This document shows positions 54,143 through 62,737 of a DNA stretch of 64,000 bases, piece after piece. Location: the NCBI RefSeq assembly GCF_029533155.1, contig NZ_JAIZDB010000017.1, forward strand, positions 1 through 64,000, in the 5' to 3' direction. The translations under genes and the position numbers were made by a program. This DNA comes from Psychrobacillus antarcticus (lineage in GTDB: Bacteria; Bacillota; Bacilli; Bacillales_A; Planococcaceae). Below the pieces are notes generated by a model, which did no database searches, had not been told where the DNA came from, and worked only from the letters and a program-made list of their open reading frames with translations. Positions within the stretch are counted from its first letter, which is position 1; every line of letters begins with the position of its first letter.

Positions 54143-54486
54143 ACTGGGAGTCTTGGTTTGATTCTCATAAAGTTTCTATTGGTAGAGTGATTTCCCCCAT
54201 TTCCAAATTAATAATTACACGCATTCGTTACTAAAAGATCATTTTACAAATGAGTGCTAATTACTTAACTAATCGTATTTTAAATCCTTTTTACATTTCA
54301 AATATACTAGATATCCATTAAAAAATCTGTAGTGTATGCATAAATGGATATTTTCTTAAGCAGTCGAAAATTAATTCGGCTGCTATTTTATATTAAAGCG
54401 GAGTTTTTCACTTTATTGATTGTAGTAGAAGCGTCATAAATTGATATACACTGGAGATACTAAACCTACGTAAGGAGGAATGCGAG
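54143..54486. other. Intergenic region with two hairpins
   Basis: ATATCCATT (about 54311) pairs with AATGGATAT (about 54344), then T-rich sequence. GCAGTCGAA (54360-54368) pairs with TTCGGCTGC (54375-54383), then TATTTTAT. Either may terminate the PlcR-like gene. There is no coding frame. AAGGAGG precedes the next gene. Confidence 0.5.
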
Positions 54487-55149
54487 ATGAAGGTGCGAAT
54501 AGAGTGGGTGTATAAAACAAAGCGAGGAGCAGAGATGGATTTCTTTTCGGAGGAAGTTCCAGCTGCTCAGGCATTGTTGTTTGCGGAAGATATGGAGCGA
54601 ACAGGTCGACTAAAGCAGGTGACATTTGTTGATCGGTTCGATAGTTCGTGGACAGTAAAGGAATTGAAGGGATATTTGAAGGGGATTGAAACGGAACCAC
54701 ATAATGTGAAGGTATATTTTGATGGAGGATATGATCTTGAAACAAAAAGTTCTGGACTTGGCTGTGTCATTTATTATGAGCAGAATGGCAAGGCATATAG
54801 ATTGAGAAGAAATGCTGCTACGACGGGTTTAGAATCGAATAATGAAGCAGAATATGCTGCGATGCATTTAAGTTTACAGGAACTGGATTTGCTAGGTGTT
54901 CATCATTTGCCAGTCCGATTTAAAGGGGATTCACAAGTAGTGATCAATCATTTGAACGGCGAGTGGCCCGTAATTGAACGAGATTTAACTGGTTGGGCAG
55001 ATCGAATTGAAGGGAAGCTAACGAAGCTAGGAATTCAAGCGGAGTATGAGTTGGTACCAAGGAAGATGAACGGGGAAGCAGACCGTTTGGCGACTCAGGC
55101 CTTGAATGGTATTGAGATTCAGGCAGTGATTGAAATAGTTGGGGATTGA
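54487..55149 (+). CDS. RNase HI-like protein, YpeP type
   Basis: This 220-residue protein has an N-terminal part of about 75 residues and a C-terminal RNase H fold. The acidic active-site pattern is present: Asp in VYFDGGYD, Glu in NNEAEYAA, Asp in KGDSQVV, and Asp in NGEADRLA. It resembles Bacillus YpeP, annotated as reverse-transcriptase-like RNase HI. The AAGGAGG site supports the start. It ends in a hairpin shared with the convergent neighbour. Confidence 0.83.
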   Translation: MKVRIEWVYKTKRGAEMDFFSEEVPAAQALLFAEDMERTGRLKQVTFVDRFDSSWTVKELKGYLKGIETEPHNVKVYFDGGYDLETKSSGLGCVIYYEQNGKAYRLRRNAATTGLESNNEAEYAAMHLSLQELDLLGVHHLPVRFKGDSQVVINHLNGEWPVIERDLTGWADRIEGKLTKLGIQAEYELVPRKMNGEADRLATQALNGIEIQAVIEIVGD

Positions 55150-55177
55150 GTGATTGTAAAAACGTACATAAGTTGAA

Positions 55178-55210
55178 AACACCAGTGCCTATGAGACACC
55201 GGTGTTATTT
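55178..55210. terminator. Bidirectional terminator between YpeP-like gene and convergent neighbour
   Basis: AACACC-A-GTG pairs with CAC-C-GGTGTT around CCTATGAGA, followed by ATTTTT; A-rich on the other side. Confidence 0.75.
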
Positions 55211-55220
55211 TTATATTGTT

Positions 55221-55622
55221 TTATAAGTGTGCTGCATTTTCTTGTTTTGCTGGTGAATCGTTGTTGTCTTCCGGTAAAGATTCTACCTTTTTAGCTAATT
55301 TTTTCTGTTGCGATTTTGGAAATGCTTGTTTTGCCTCAGCCTTTGAGTTTGCATCCTGTACATTTTCATTATAATATTGAACGCTTGTCATAGCACCCTC
55401 TTCGACCATGCGATTATCATCTGGATCGTTTGGGTCGGAATAACCTGTCTTTGTCATTTGAGTTGGTTTTGTGTTATTAGAAGAAACCATCGAATCAATC
55501 TTCGTTTTAGAATTTTTCACAGCTGTTTTTAGTTGTGCTTTGTTGTTTTTACTTGTCAAAAATACTGCTGCAAGTGCGGTAGCTGCTCCTATTAACATGG
55601 ATCTTCTGTTTCCGTTTGCCAC
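55221..55622 (-). CDS. Small membrane-anchored protein of unknown function
   Basis: This protein of about 133 residues has an N-terminal hydrophobic segment (MLIGAATALAAVFLTSKN) and a long charged, probably disordered tail (AKAEAKQAFPKSQQKK; EDNNDSPAKQENAAHL). GTG at 55622 is preferred because AAGGGAG is eight bases upstream; an earlier GTG/ATG pair at 55631 touches that site. It resembles YtxH-like general-stress proteins in layout, but I cannot name a family. Confidence 0.6.
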   Translation of the reverse strand: MANGNRRSMLIGAATALAAVFLTSKNNKAQLKTAVKNSKTKIDSMVSSNNTKPTQMTKTGYSDPNDPDDNRMVEEGAMTSVQYYNENVQDANSKAEAKQAFPKSQQKKLAKKVESLPEDNNDSPAKQENAAHL

Positions 55623-55825
55623 AATCATCACTCCCTTTATCTATATATACCCATTTCTTTTCAAACTCAATCCTTTATCAACAGCCTTTTTTTATTGTTT
55701 TATTACCACATCTCGTAAACAAAATCGGTTTCACAGAGCATGAGTCAGTACCTATGTCCGATAACCTTTAAGCTATAAATAGTGTAAAATAATTGTCTAC
55801 ATACAATAAAAAGGAGAATACAAGC

Positions 55826-56305
55826 ATGACAGGAAACACACACATCATAGGCGGTCTTGCAGCGAGTCTTGCTTTTGCCCAAGTGACAAATTATGAACCG
55901 ATTCTATTAGTTAGTGCAGGGGTAGTTGGTGCCCTCCTTCCAGATATTTGTCATGGAGGCAGTACGATCGGTCGTAAATTTAAAGCATTATCTAAGGTAG
56001 TCAACACCCTTTTCGGACACCGATCATTCACTCATAGTTTACTATGTTTAGTTTTGACAGCTATTCTATTAACCTCTTTTGTCAAAAATGAATCTATCGT
56101 TTTGGGCATTTTAGTTGGTATGGGAAGTCACTTATTACTAGACATGGCTACGAAAAATGGTATCAAGTTATTGTTTCCATTTAAAATAACGGTCCGATTT
56201 CCGATTACAACACGAACGGGTGGAACCGTTGAATACGTGGTATTTGCCGCATTGTCGGTACTTTCGGTGTATTTTGGTTATGGTGTATTTGGGAAATATT
56301 TATAA
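55826..56305 (+). CDS. YdjM-like membrane-bound metal-dependent hydrolase (DUF457)
   Basis: This protein of about 159 residues has several hydrophobic segments and conserved metal-type residues in NTHIIGG, PDICHGGSTIGRK, FGHRSFTHSLL and GSHLLLDMATKNG, the YdjM pattern. ATG 55826 follows AAGGAG by nine bases; the upstream in-frame extension is unlikely. The biochemical role is not established. Confidence 0.82.
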   Translation: MTGNTHIIGGLAASLAFAQVTNYEPILLVSAGVVGALLPDICHGGSTIGRKFKALSKVVNTLFGHRSFTHSLLCLVLTAILLTSFVKNESIVLGILVGMGSHLLLDMATKNGIKLLFPFKITVRFPITTRTGGTVEYVVFAALSVLSVYFGYGVFGKYL

Positions 56306-56460
56306 ATTACAAACTATTTCATGGATAGATTCCTTGGAATAGTTTTTTATTTTTCCTAGATTCGGCTCACATAAAAGGCTGATAGAATAATTCTATTTTA
56401 TTTATGAAGAAGTTTAACTTATTATAGGAGTATAAGAAGAATCAGAAAGAAAGTGAACGT

Positions 56461-57681
56461 ATGAAAATAGGTCCATTAATAAAATATTACCGAACAATGC
56501 AAAAGATGACCCAAGGGAAACTTTGCGCAGGGATTTGTTCGAGTGCGCATTTAAGTAAAATTGAGAATAATACACGAGAAGGAAATGCTGAAACTAACCG
56601 ACTACTGCTAGAACGTTTAAAGATAGATATTAGTGAAGTAGAAAATGGGGAACGTAATATTCGACATTTACTCGAAGAATTTGTATCGCACCTTCAATAT
56701 TGTGAATTAGAAAAGTTGTCGTCTGCTTATGTGCAATTAGAAAATTATAAGGATCTCATTGCCTTTACGGACTATATGTACTTGTATGAGCTGTATAAGT
56801 TTAGATACTATTTAACTGTAAAAGAGCTAAAGTCAGCGGAGGAACAATTGAAATGGTTACAAGGACAGATACAAAATTTTTCCAAAGATGAGGAGTGCCT
56901 ACTTTCTTACTTCAATTCCATATTATTAATATCAAGAGGTAATTATGCTAAAGCTGATAAGATTCTAATGGAGATCATTCAAGTAAATAGTAGTTTAGGT
57001 ATTTTTGAAGGAGAAGCTTTCTATTATGTCGCGGTTGTGAAAGGTTATTTAACACAATCCAATGAAGCAATTGTTTATGGGGAAAAAGCCTTAGAGCATT
57101 TCAAGGCGCAGCTTAATTTCAGCAGAATTTTAAACACGTTATTTTCGCTTTCTATGAATTACTCACAAGTAAAGATTTACGATAAAGCACTAGAAACATA
57201 TGGTCATTTGTTAAGAAACGCTGAAATTTTTAACTGCAGTTCTTTACTACCTCAGGTTTATCATAATATCGGGGATTTACATTATATAATGGAGAATTAT
57301 TCTATTGCAAGAGCTTATTTTAAGAAAAGTCTGACAAAAATTCCAAGAGACACGGAGAATTTTCTGTTATGTGTGTTCAACCTTGGTCAAACAGAATACC
57401 AATTAGAGAAATGGGATACAAGCAGAGAAAATTTCAAGTTATTAAAACAAGACGCTAATAGAATTGAATCTGTCCATTTTGACATGTATGCTAATTTTTA
57501 TTTGTTGCTTTTAGATCATACAAAGAAAAAGGCAATGGCTTATTTAGAGGAAAAATTATTGCCCTTTACTTCTTTAAACGAGCGCTATACAGTTGCGCAT
57601 AAGCTTTTTTCAAACATGCTTTCCGATTTCTACAAGGAGGAAGGAAAATTTGATAAAGCAGTTCAGTTTCAAATTTTATAA
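56461..57681 (+). CDS. NprR-like HTH-TPR regulator, RNPP family
   Basis: This 406-residue protein has an N-terminal HTH (LIKYYRTMQKMTQGKLCAG, then ICSSAHLSKIENN) and a long series of TPR helices (AIVYGEKALEHFKAQL, YDKALETYGHLLRNAEIF, YHNIGDLHYIMENYSIARAYFKKSL). Length and layout match NprR-type peptide receptors. The protein ends GKFDKAVQFQIL in the middle of a TPR-like unit, and a repeat starts about 18 bases past the stop. No NprX-like propeptide follows, so either the cognate peptide gene was lost or it lies elsewhere. Confidence 0.75.
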   Translation: MKIGPLIKYYRTMQKMTQGKLCAGICSSAHLSKIENNTREGNAETNRLLLERLKIDISEVENGERNIRHLLEEFVSHLQYCELEKLSSAYVQLENYKDLIAFTDYMYLYELYKFRYYLTVKELKSAEEQLKWLQGQIQNFSKDEECLLSYFNSILLISRGNYAKADKILMEIIQVNSSLGIFEGEAFYYVAVVKGYLTQSNEAIVYGEKALEHFKAQLNFSRILNTLFSLSMNYSQVKIYDKALETYGHLLRNAEIFNCSSLLPQVYHNIGDLHYIMENYSIARAYFKKSLTKIPRDTENFLLCVFNLGQTEYQLEKWDTSRENFKLLKQDANRIESVHFDMYANFYLLLLDHTKKKAMAYLEEKLLPFTSLNERYTVAHKLFSNMLSDFYKEEGKFDKAVQFQIL

Positions 57682-57699
57682 ACCTCTAGGCAGCTTAAA

Positions 57700-58281
57700 A
57701 TAAGTACCACTACTATTTGTTGGTATACTGTTGATTTCCGTTCCAGGTGGAGGAACAAAGGCTAAGAGCGCCACCTCTCTTTTAATTAGAAATTCTATGT
57801 TGTAATGAGGATGAAAAAAGTAAATTTTCTTATATTCAGGTGGAAATAAGAGAAATAGTAAGTGTTAACTAGATTAAAAAGCGAGATAGCGAACGAAATT
57901 GCATCTTCAGGCCCGCACGATGCGGGTCAGGCAGTCGTTGCGAAATGTTTTTTTATTTTGCGACGAGCTTTGCGCAGGAGCACCACAATGTTGCTTACTT
58001 AGACTGTCATCATCTAGCTACTATGAATAGGATTGGTTCTTTTCTCTAGTTATCCAAAAATGTACTTACCTGTTTCTAAAAGTTGTAGAAGGGCGACGGA
58101 CAGTCAATAGCCATAAGATTACCGAGAAAAAAAGATGCTGGTTGTGACTTCAGTCACGACCAGCATCTTTAAAAAATCAAACGGTAATTAGAAGCAATAA
58201 GTCTTTCCAAAGCCCTTCGAATACAGGAGAAACAGGTTTAGATTCTAAAGGACTGGGCATTTCTTATGCTCGTTTTTTTAA
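57700..58281 (+). repeat. Large structured repeat, copy C
   Basis: This is a shorter copy: the nested palindromic element is reduced to its first 35 bases. The GCGAACGAAATTGCATCTTC block, GGCCCGCA hairpin, CCTGTTTCTA, GTAGAAGGGCGACGG block and 18-base-arm hairpin (58131-58170, one G-U pair) remain. The long-range partner reads GAGAAACAGG, one mismatch. Confidence 0.78.
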
Positions 58282-58952
58282 AAAGATAAGAAAGTATATA
58301 AAAATACAGCATGAACATTGTTTTTACAGGACTTTTAATGCATGAATGGTACTACTGATTTCCGTTTCAGGTGGACGCGTTTCGCGGGGTGAGCGATGAG
58401 CTATCACCGTCGCTAGCGCGTCGCTGTGATATCTCATCTGTCTCACTCATCCCGCAGAAGTCGCCACCCTTCACTTCAATCAATTAAGTGAGTAGTACTC
58501 GATAAGAAGATTAGCAGAGTTTATCGCTAAGACGATAAGAGTAGACAATTTAATATAGTGATAAAATCGACTATTGAATAAATGAGGAAGAAATGAGATC
58601 TTCTTTTATATAGTGGTAATAAGAGAATTAGTAAGTGTTTACTAATAAAGAAGTGAGATAGCGAACGAAATTGCATCTTCGTGAGCTTCCTCTATTATTA
58701 GGATAGTATCTTTTCTCTAGTTATCCAAAAATGTACTTACCTGTTTCTAAAAGTTGTAGAAGGGCGACGGACAGTTAATAGCCATAAGATTACCGAGAAA
58801 AAAAGATGCTGGTCGTGACTTCAGTCACGACCGGCATCTTTAAAAAATCAAACGGTAATAATATAGCAATAAGTCTGTCCAAAGCCCTTCGAAACCAGTA
58901 GAAACTGGTTTAGATCCTAGAGGACTTGGCATTTCTTTGCCTGGTTTTTTTA
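58281..58952 (+). repeat. Large structured repeat, copy D, tandem to C
   Basis: The copy starts AAGATAAGAAAGTATATAA as in A and B. It carries a nested palindromic element (58350-58490) with GCGGGGTGAGCGATGAGCTA arms, lacks the GGCCCGCA hairpin, and keeps the 3' part with the 18-base-arm hairpin (58802-58841, one G-U pair) and a terminator-like end (TTGGCATTTCTTTGCCTGG, T-run). It lies directly upstream of the epimerase-like gene at 59045. Confidence 0.78.
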
Positions 58953-59044
58953 TTCTAAAATCAGAAAATTGAATATTCTCATATTGACTAAGAGTTAGTG
59001 GAAGTGGGATAGTAAAGAGACCTACAAATAAGGGGGATGTATAT

Positions 59045-59938
59045 ATGGTAAAAGCATTAGTGTTGGGTGGAACAAGATTTTTTGGTGTACAGCTAGTCGA
59101 ATCTTTATTGAAACAGGGGTTTGACGTTACAATTGCGTCACGGGGGAATGTGAAGGATCCGTTTGGAGATAAAGTTAGTCGTTTAAAGGTTGATAGATTA
59201 GATGTAGGGGATATGCAGAAGAATTTTGTAGGTACTGAATGGGATATTGTTTTCGATCAAATATGCTACTCCTCACAAGAAGCGATCGATTCAATAGACG
59301 TGTTTACTGGGAAAACGAAAAAGTATGTGTTTACCTCTTCTAAATCTGTCTATGAACAAGGCGGAGGAGAGAATGGATTCACGGAAGCGGATTTCAATCC
59401 TTTTGAATACAAATTGATTGTAGGACCAAAAGAAGAATTTTCTTACGGTGAAGGAAAAAGACAAGCTGAAGCTGCATTTTTCGGGCGTGCATCTTTTCCA
59501 GTCGTAGCAGTAAGGTTTCCAATTGTAATTGGAATCAATGATTATACAGAGAGACTGAATTATTATATTCAAAAAGTAAGAGATCAAGAGGATGTACATT
59601 TAGTCAACTTAGAAGCTGCAATGGATTTTATATCAGAGGAAGAGGCTGGCGATTTCTTAGCATGGGTTGGTCAATCTGATTTTGAAGGTCCCATTAATGC
59701 GACTTCTAACGGCCATGTAAAAATGGGAGAACTGATTGAATATATGGAAAGAAAAGTTGGGAAGTCTGCGATAGTGGTTGCAGATACGAAAGAAGAGAGC
59801 GATTCACCCTATAATATTACAGAAACTTGGTTGATCAGTAATGAAAAAGCTAGGACATACGGATATGAATTTAAAGATTTAAAAGAGTATTTGCCTGGGT
59901 TAATAAGCGAAGCTCTTGAAGAATTAGGTAAAGATTAA
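59045..59938 (+). CDS. NAD-dependent epimerase/dehydratase family protein
   Basis: This 297-residue extended-SDR protein starts VKALVLGGTRFFGVQLVESLL, has FTSSKSVYEQGG and YGEGKRQAEAAFF with the active-site Tyr-x3-Lys, and VRFPIVIGINDYTERL. This is the atypical, reductase-like SDR group often annotated as NAD-dependent epimerase. The substrate is unknown. AGGGGG precedes the ATG. It stands alone between the repeat cluster and a strong terminator. Confidence 0.8.
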   Translation: MVKALVLGGTRFFGVQLVESLLKQGFDVTIASRGNVKDPFGDKVSRLKVDRLDVGDMQKNFVGTEWDIVFDQICYSSQEAIDSIDVFTGKTKKYVFTSSKSVYEQGGGENGFTEADFNPFEYKLIVGPKEEFSYGEGKRQAEAAFFGRASFPVVAVRFPIVIGINDYTERLNYYIQKVRDQEDVHLVNLEAAMDFISEEEAGDFLAWVGQSDFEGPINATSNGHVKMGELIEYMERKVGKSAIVVADTKEESDSPYNITETWLISNEKARTYGYEFKDLKEYLPGLISEALEELGKD

Positions 59939-59970
59939 ACTTCATAGTCAATCAAGTGTAAATATCTGTT

Positions 59971-60014
59971 TATAAAAAAAGTTATTCTTACTTAGAGAGA
60001 ATAACTTTTTTTAT
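59971..60014. terminator. Bidirectional terminator after epimerase-like gene
   Basis: TATAAAAAAAGTTATTCT pairs with AGAATAACTTTTTTTATA around TACTTAGAG. Confidence 0.9.
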
Positions 60015-60037
60015 AAGAAACACTAAGTATATGGGAG

Positions 60038-60205
60038 TTAACCCCAACCGTTATAATTCTTTAATTTATTTAAGTCAAATTTCCCTTTTTCAATATTTTC
60101 ATAGGCTTTATCTAAAAGTACAAGTGCAGTGTTAACTTCATCTTTACTTAGTATAAGGGGAGGAGTAATTTCTAGTACATTTCCATAAATACCAACCCTG
60201 CCTAT
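60038..60205 (-). pseudogene. C-terminal remnant of a class III aminotransferase
   Basis: The minus strand reads RVGIYGNVLEITPPLILSKD, then VNTALVLLDKAYENIEKGKF and a stop at 60038-60040. GNVxxITPPLxxSxDE is the typical C-terminus of 4-aminobutyrate-type aminotransferases. About 55 residues remain; the upstream part is absent, replaced by the promoter region of the ROK gene. Confidence 0.7.
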
Positions 60206-60246
60206 GCTACAATAAATTCATGATACAGGCATATGGAGGACTTTCA

Positions 60247-61434
60247 ATGCAACGAGGTACATTTCAATTAATGAAATCTGTTAATAAATCAATTATATTA
60301 AATAAAATCCGTACTTCGGAACCCATATCTAGAGCGCAAATTGCTAAGGATACAACACTTACTCCACCGACTGTCAGCAGTATTGTAAAGGAACTAATGG
60401 AGCAGGGATTAGTAAGAGAGAGTACACTGGGACACTCAAGCGGTGGTCGTAAACCTACTATGCTACATATCGATACGGATAACTACTATGTTATTGGTAT
60501 CGATGCTGGACCAGAAACGGTGGAGGGTGTTATTACAGATTTAGCAGGTGAAATTCTGTATAGAACATCTAGTTTACTTAAACAGCCTATTACAAATGAT
60601 CAATTCCTAGCTATATTAAAGGGAACTATAAATACAATTTTCCAGCTATCAAAAATTGATCAGGATAAAATTATTGGGATTGGAATAGCTATGCACGGAG
60701 TAGTGGATATAAATACTGGAACATCACTAGTTGCACCTATTTTAAACTTAAGTAATATTCCGATTAAAGCGGAGCTAGAGAAGGAATTTAATTTAACTAT
60801 CAAAGTTGAAAATGATGCAAGAGCAATGGCTTTAGGTGAATCTTGGTTTGGAGGACACGGAAATGTTGATAGTATGGTTGCTGTTAATATTGGACGTGGT
60901 GTTGGAGCAGGGATAGTAATTGATGGGAAATTATATCAAGGAGCACTTGGAATTGCAGGGGAGATTGGTCATATGACTATTGATATTAACGGTAGATTAT
61001 GTGAATGTGGAAATCGAGGATGCTTACAAACATTCGTAAGTGGATCAGCAATAGCAGAGCGTGCGACAAAACGCATACAGGAAATTGAAAGGAATATAAC
61101 AGGTAAGGAAATATTTGAGCTCGCTCAAGGTGGGCATGAAGGCTGCATCGAACTATTATATGAAACGGGGACTGTTATTGGGGTCGGGCTTATCAACTTA
61201 ATACATTTAGTAAATCCCAGTAAAATTGTATTAGGAGGTGGGGTCATGAAAAGTGAAAAGTTCATTTTACCTGCAATTCTTGAAACTATCCAAGAAAGAG
61301 CAATCACTCCTGGGGCAAAGGAAACAACAGTTATTGTTACTAATCTAGGTAATGATGCAACATTAATGGGTGCAGTATCCCTACTATTAGTAGAATTATT
61401 TGATCCATTTTTAAACAGGCTGGGACAGAAGTAG
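60247..61434 (+). CDS. ROK family transcriptional regulator
   Basis: This protein of about 395 residues has an N-terminal winged helix (INKSIILNKIRTSEPISRAQ in essence: ISRAQIAKDTTLTPPTVSSI) and a ROK domain with GIDAGPETVEGVITD, NIGRGVGAGIVIDGKL and the zinc-type CECGNRGCLQTF. It is XylR/NagC-like. ATG 60247 follows GGAGGA by six bases. It is convergent with galM/galT and may regulate sugar genes nearby, but direct control of the gal operon is not shown by the sequence. Confidence 0.85.
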   Translation: MQRGTFQLMKSVNKSIILNKIRTSEPISRAQIAKDTTLTPPTVSSIVKELMEQGLVRESTLGHSSGGRKPTMLHIDTDNYYVIGIDAGPETVEGVITDLAGEILYRTSSLLKQPITNDQFLAILKGTINTIFQLSKIDQDKIIGIGIAMHGVVDINTGTSLVAPILNLSNIPIKAELEKEFNLTIKVENDARAMALGESWFGGHGNVDSMVAVNIGRGVGAGIVIDGKLYQGALGIAGEIGHMTIDINGRLCECGNRGCLQTFVSGSAIAERATKRIQEIERNITGKEIFELAQGGHEGCIELLYETGTVIGVGLINLIHLVNPSKIVLGGGVMKSEKFILPAILETIQERAITPGAKETTVIVTNLGNDATLMGAVSLLLVELFDPFLNRLGQK

Positions 61435-61484
61435 AAATTTCATTGGATAAGGAGAAATCCTTATTAAACAATGGATATTTTATA

Positions 61485-61592
61485 AAATGGATTGGAATGA
61501 GGGGCTACTCCTACGGGAAAAGCGTGATGCCTGAGACTTCAGGCTCAGGCCACGCCCGTGGAAAGCGTCCCCGGAGTGGCAATCAATTTTCT
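61485..61592. repeat. Diverged Bacillus-type palindromic element
   Basis: ATTGGAATGAGGGGCTACTC..ACGGGAAAAGCGTGATGCCTGAGACTTCAGG leads to CCTGAGACTTCAGGCTCAGG-like arms and ends CCGGAGTGGCAATCAAT. This is the same general type as 33443, in variant form. A short frame across it is not a gene. Confidence 0.55.
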
Positions 61593-61603
61593 GCACAGCA
61601 AAA

Positions 61604-61640
61604 AAAACAGCATTTTTCTCACAGAGAAAAATGCTGTTTT
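61604..61640. terminator. Bidirectional terminator between ROK gene and galM
   Basis: AAAACAGCATTTTTCTC (61604-61620) pairs perfectly with GAGAAAAATGCTGTTTT (61624-61640) around ACA. Confidence 0.88.
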
Positions 61641-61684
61641 GGATTTCTGTCCCGGCCTTTTATCGTTTACGATGCTTATTATTT

Positions 61685-62725
61685 TCATGAATCCATCAGG
61701 CTAAAAGTAAAAACAGTTTGGTGATGATAAATTTCCGAAGTATTCAATATGATTCTTGGCAATTCAGCATAGTGTAAGGAGGTTGGAGATGCTTGTGTTT
61801 CAAAACATACTCCTTGGTATTTCTTAGATAATCCTTCTGCTAATGGCAATCCCTCACTCAACCCATTTGCTGTATATAAAACCATTCCTGGTTGGGTGGT
61901 TTTTACAGTCATCATGCGGCCTTGTATAGGTTCTTTCACCACGACTTGAGTATCGCTGTTTTTATCGAATATAAAATAATGATCATAACCATTTCCAACT
62001 ATTTTATTTTGCTCAGAGTCATCATTAAAGCCAGCTCCTATTGCACGTTCATCACGAAAGTCAAAAGGTGTCCCATTCACATTTACTATTCTACCTGTAG
62101 GAATTAACTGCTCATCTAATTCAACGAACTCGCTACTATCCAGAGACAGAGTATGTTCATGCACAGTAGTTTTTAAATTTCCACATAAGTTAAAGTATGT
62201 GTGGTTAGTTAAAGTTAAAAGAGTTTTCTCGTTGCTGCTTGCCAAATAGTCTAGGAATAACTGATTATTATCTGTTAATGTATAGGTAACTTTTATATCT
62301 ACATTACCAGGATAACCCGCCTCACCAGCTGTGCTTTTATAAGTCAGTACTAAACCGACTGTATCATCAGTTTTAAAGGAGCTTACATCCCAAATAACCT
62401 GATGAAACCCTTCTGGACCCCCATGGAGGTGATTAAGCCCATCATTTGCTGTTAAGTTAAAAGTTTTGTTATCAAGCTCAAATGAAGCGGCTTTAATCCT
62501 TCCAGCAACGGGTCCAATGATTGCTCCAAAAAAATTAGGATTTTCCTCATAATCTTTGTATTCCTTATAGCCGAGTACTACATTTTCTATGGTGCCGTTC
62601 CGATCTGGGACAAGAATTTTCGTTATTATTCCACCGAAATCTAGTACGCTGACTGTCATATCATGGTTATTAGTAAGTGTATATTCTTTCCATTTTCCCA
62701 GAATTTCTTTCGTTTCTATATGCAT
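61685..62725 (-). CDS. galM: Aldose 1-epimerase GalM
   Basis: This 346-residue mutarotase has GPVAGRIKAASFEL, NHLHGGPEGFHQVIW, TNHTYFNLCG and FETQASPTSLHY, with the conserved His residues and base Glu of the family. It interconverts alpha and beta galactose (or glucose). It is the last gene of a leftward gal operon, 12 bases after galT. Confidence 0.88.
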   Translation of the reverse strand: MHIETKEILGKWKEYTLTNNHDMTVSVLDFGGIITKILVPDRNGTIENVVLGYKEYKDYEENPNFFGAIIGPVAGRIKAASFELDNKTFNLTANDGLNHLHGGPEGFHQVIWDVSSFKTDDTVGLVLTYKSTAGEAGYPGNVDIKVTYTLTDNNQLFLDYLASSNEKTLLTLTNHTYFNLCGNLKTTVHEHTLSLDSSEFVELDEQLIPTGRIVNVNGTPFDFRDERAIGAGFNDDSEQNKIVGNGYDHYFIFDKNSDTQVVVKEPIQGRMMTVKTTQPGMVLYTANGLSEGLPLAEGLSKKYQGVCFETQASPTSLHYAELPRIILNTSEIYHHQTVFTFSLMDS

Positions 62726-62737
62726 ATATTTATCCGC

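Noticed and set aside
54335-54352. TATGCATA as a PlcR box
   Set aside because: The PlcR box is TATG, eight bases, CATA; this is a bare eight-base palindrome inside a hairpin loop after the regulator gene.
61443-61724. 93-codon frame after the ROK gene
   Set aside because: It runs through a palindromic element and a bidirectional terminator and has no homology I recognise.
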